A stretch of DNA of 33,648 bases, taken from Actinomycetes bacterium (GTDB lineage: Bacteria > Actinomycetota > Acidimicrobiia > Acidimicrobiales > RAAP-2). The DNA is taken from the NCBI GenBank assembly GCA_021790675.1, contig JAJYGN010000060.1, positions 1-33,648 on the forward strand, given 5' to 3'. Below, piece after piece: positions 32,785-33,648 of this stretch. The notes below the pieces were generated by a model, which did not search any database, was not told the origin of the DNA, and saw nothing but the letters and a program-made list of their open reading frames with translations. Positions within the stretch are counted from its first letter, which is position 1, and the number at the start of each line of letters is the position of its first letter. The position numbers were made by a program, and so were the translations under genes.

Positions 32785-33648
32785 ATGCACCGGATTGTCA
32801 TACTGGGTGGCGGCACTGGCGGAACCCTGACCGCTAATCGACTCCGCAGGTTCTATGGACCCGATCAGGCTTCGATCACCGTGGTCGATCAAGACGACCA
32901 GCACATCTACCAGCCGGGACTATTGTTCGTCCCCTTCGGAGTCGGAACGCCGGCAAAGATCACACGCCCACGCGGGAGTCAATTTCTTCCGGGCATTGAC
33001 TACTTGTTACGCGCCATCACAAGTGTTGATATCAACTCGAAGACGGTTCACTTAGAGAACCACCTAGATCTCACATATGACGTGCTCATTGTCGCGACGG
33101 GTGCCGTGTTGGCTCCAGAGGAAACAGACGGCCTGACTGGTCCAGGGTGGATGGAGAAGATGTTCACCTTCTACACGCCCGAGGGTGCCAGTGCCCTCGC
33201 CGCCGCACTCGAGGTATTCGAGGGAGGACGGGTGATCGTCAACGTCGTCGACATGCCGATCAAGTGTCCGGTGGCGCCACTGGAGTTTTGCTTCCTGGCT
33301 GACGCGTATTTCCGTAAGCGTGGCATTCGCGACCACGTTGAGTTGACGTACGTTACCCCCCTTGACGGCGCATTCACCAAGCCGGTGGCGTCCAAGCAGC
33401 TGGGTGGCATGCTCGAAGAACGGGGCATCGGTCTGGTCTCAGAGTTCAACACGGAGTCGGTCAACGGCGTCACCGGTCAATTGTCTTCTTACGACGGACG
33501 CGACCTCGGCTTTGACCTGGCGGTGGTCATACCAACCCACACGGGAGCGCCCTATGTGTTTGAGTCGCTCGGACTTGGCGATGAACTCGGTTTTATACCG
33601 ATCAACGAGCACACGCTGCAGTCCAACGCGTCACCGGACGTCTTCGCC
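32785..33648 (+). CDS. Sulfide:quinone oxidoreductase-like FAD flavoprotein, 3'-truncated by the window edge
   Basis: The first 288 residues of a pyridine-nucleotide-disulfide-type flavoprotein, with no stop before the window ends. The FAD-binding motif is VILGGGTGG (5-13), the ribose-end acidic residue lies in TVVDQDD, and DVLIVATGA (99-107) is the second conserved motif. IKCPVAPLEFCFLAD (159-173) carries Cys161 and Cys169; the KCPVAPLE context resembles sulfide:quinone oxidoreductases, which pass electrons from sulfide to membrane quinones. A third redox Cys, if present, would lie near or past the edge. A related flavoprotein function is possible. ATG 32785 has a weak SD (GGAG). GC is lower than in most of the window (34/60 over 32881-32940). 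Confidence 0.8.
   Translation, partial: MHRIVILGGGTGGTLTANRLRRFYGPDQASITVVDQDDQHIYQPGLLFVPFGVGTPAKITRPRGSQFLPGIDYLLRAITSVDINSKTVHLENHLDLTYDVLIVATGAVLAPEETDGLTGPGWMEKMFTFYTPEGASALAAALEVFEGGRVIVNVVDMPIKCPVAPLEFCFLADAYFRKRGIRDHVELTYVTPLDGAFTKPVASKQLGGMLEERGIGLVSEFNTESVNGVTGQLSSYDGRDLGFDLAVVIPTHTGAPYVFESLGLGDELGFIPINEHTLQSNASPDVFA

Overview
The window is about 33.6 kb of GC-rich, gene-dense bacterial DNA that most resembles a chromosome segment of a high-GC actinobacterium. The pointers are a DUF5719 gene next to a large GT2/membrane protein, a phosphomannomutase followed by a Trm112-like protein, a luciferase-like protein of F420 type, a DUF6295 gene, frequent GTG starts and many apparently leaderless promoters. 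An uncultivated Acidimicrobiia-like lineage is my guess; the sequence alone does not prove it. There is no tRNA, rRNA, CRISPR array, insertion sequence or phage gene.

Layout. 1-7502 (+) is a surface-glycan block: two tandem GT4 glycosyltransferases (the first cut by the window edge), an NDP-sugar epimerase/reductase, a 1,076-residue GT2 plus membrane protein, and a secreted DUF5719 protein. It converges on ftsH (7488-9470, -). Divergent from ftsH runs a CPBP protease, a GT-C-like membrane protein, phosphomannomutase/phosphoglucomutase and a Trm112-like protein (9540-14333, +). A minus-strand metabolic run follows (14326-17860): PPK2, a luciferase-like oxidoreductase, an archaeal-type riboflavin synthase and a thiolase. 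Next, also on minus, are a YfhO-like membrane protein and a two-domain GT2 (17979-22058).

22194-29877 is a mixed transport and metabolism region: APC permease, GNAT acetyltransferase, a PHS-type phosphate transporter behind a PHO-box-like repeat, a dienelactone hydrolase/DUF6295 pair, an aldo/keto reductase, a HAD-IIA phosphatase with a probable CTG start, and a DMT transporter. The right end (29878-33648) looks more accessory. It holds a His-rich secreted protein with a Ser/Thr repeat linker, a small Cys-rich protein behind a CsoR/CstR-like operator, an MpaB-type oxygenase, an AT-rich stretch with a doubtful ORF, and the start of a sulfide:quinone-oxidoreductase-like flavoprotein that runs off the window.

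Most of the window is ordinary. I do not see a clear new multi-gene system. The points most worth checking are the archaeal-type riboflavin synthase, the CsoR/CstR-like operator at the Cys-rich gene, the PHO box, the repeated TANNNT-N6-start pattern that suggests leaderless transcription, and the composition break near 32.2 kb.
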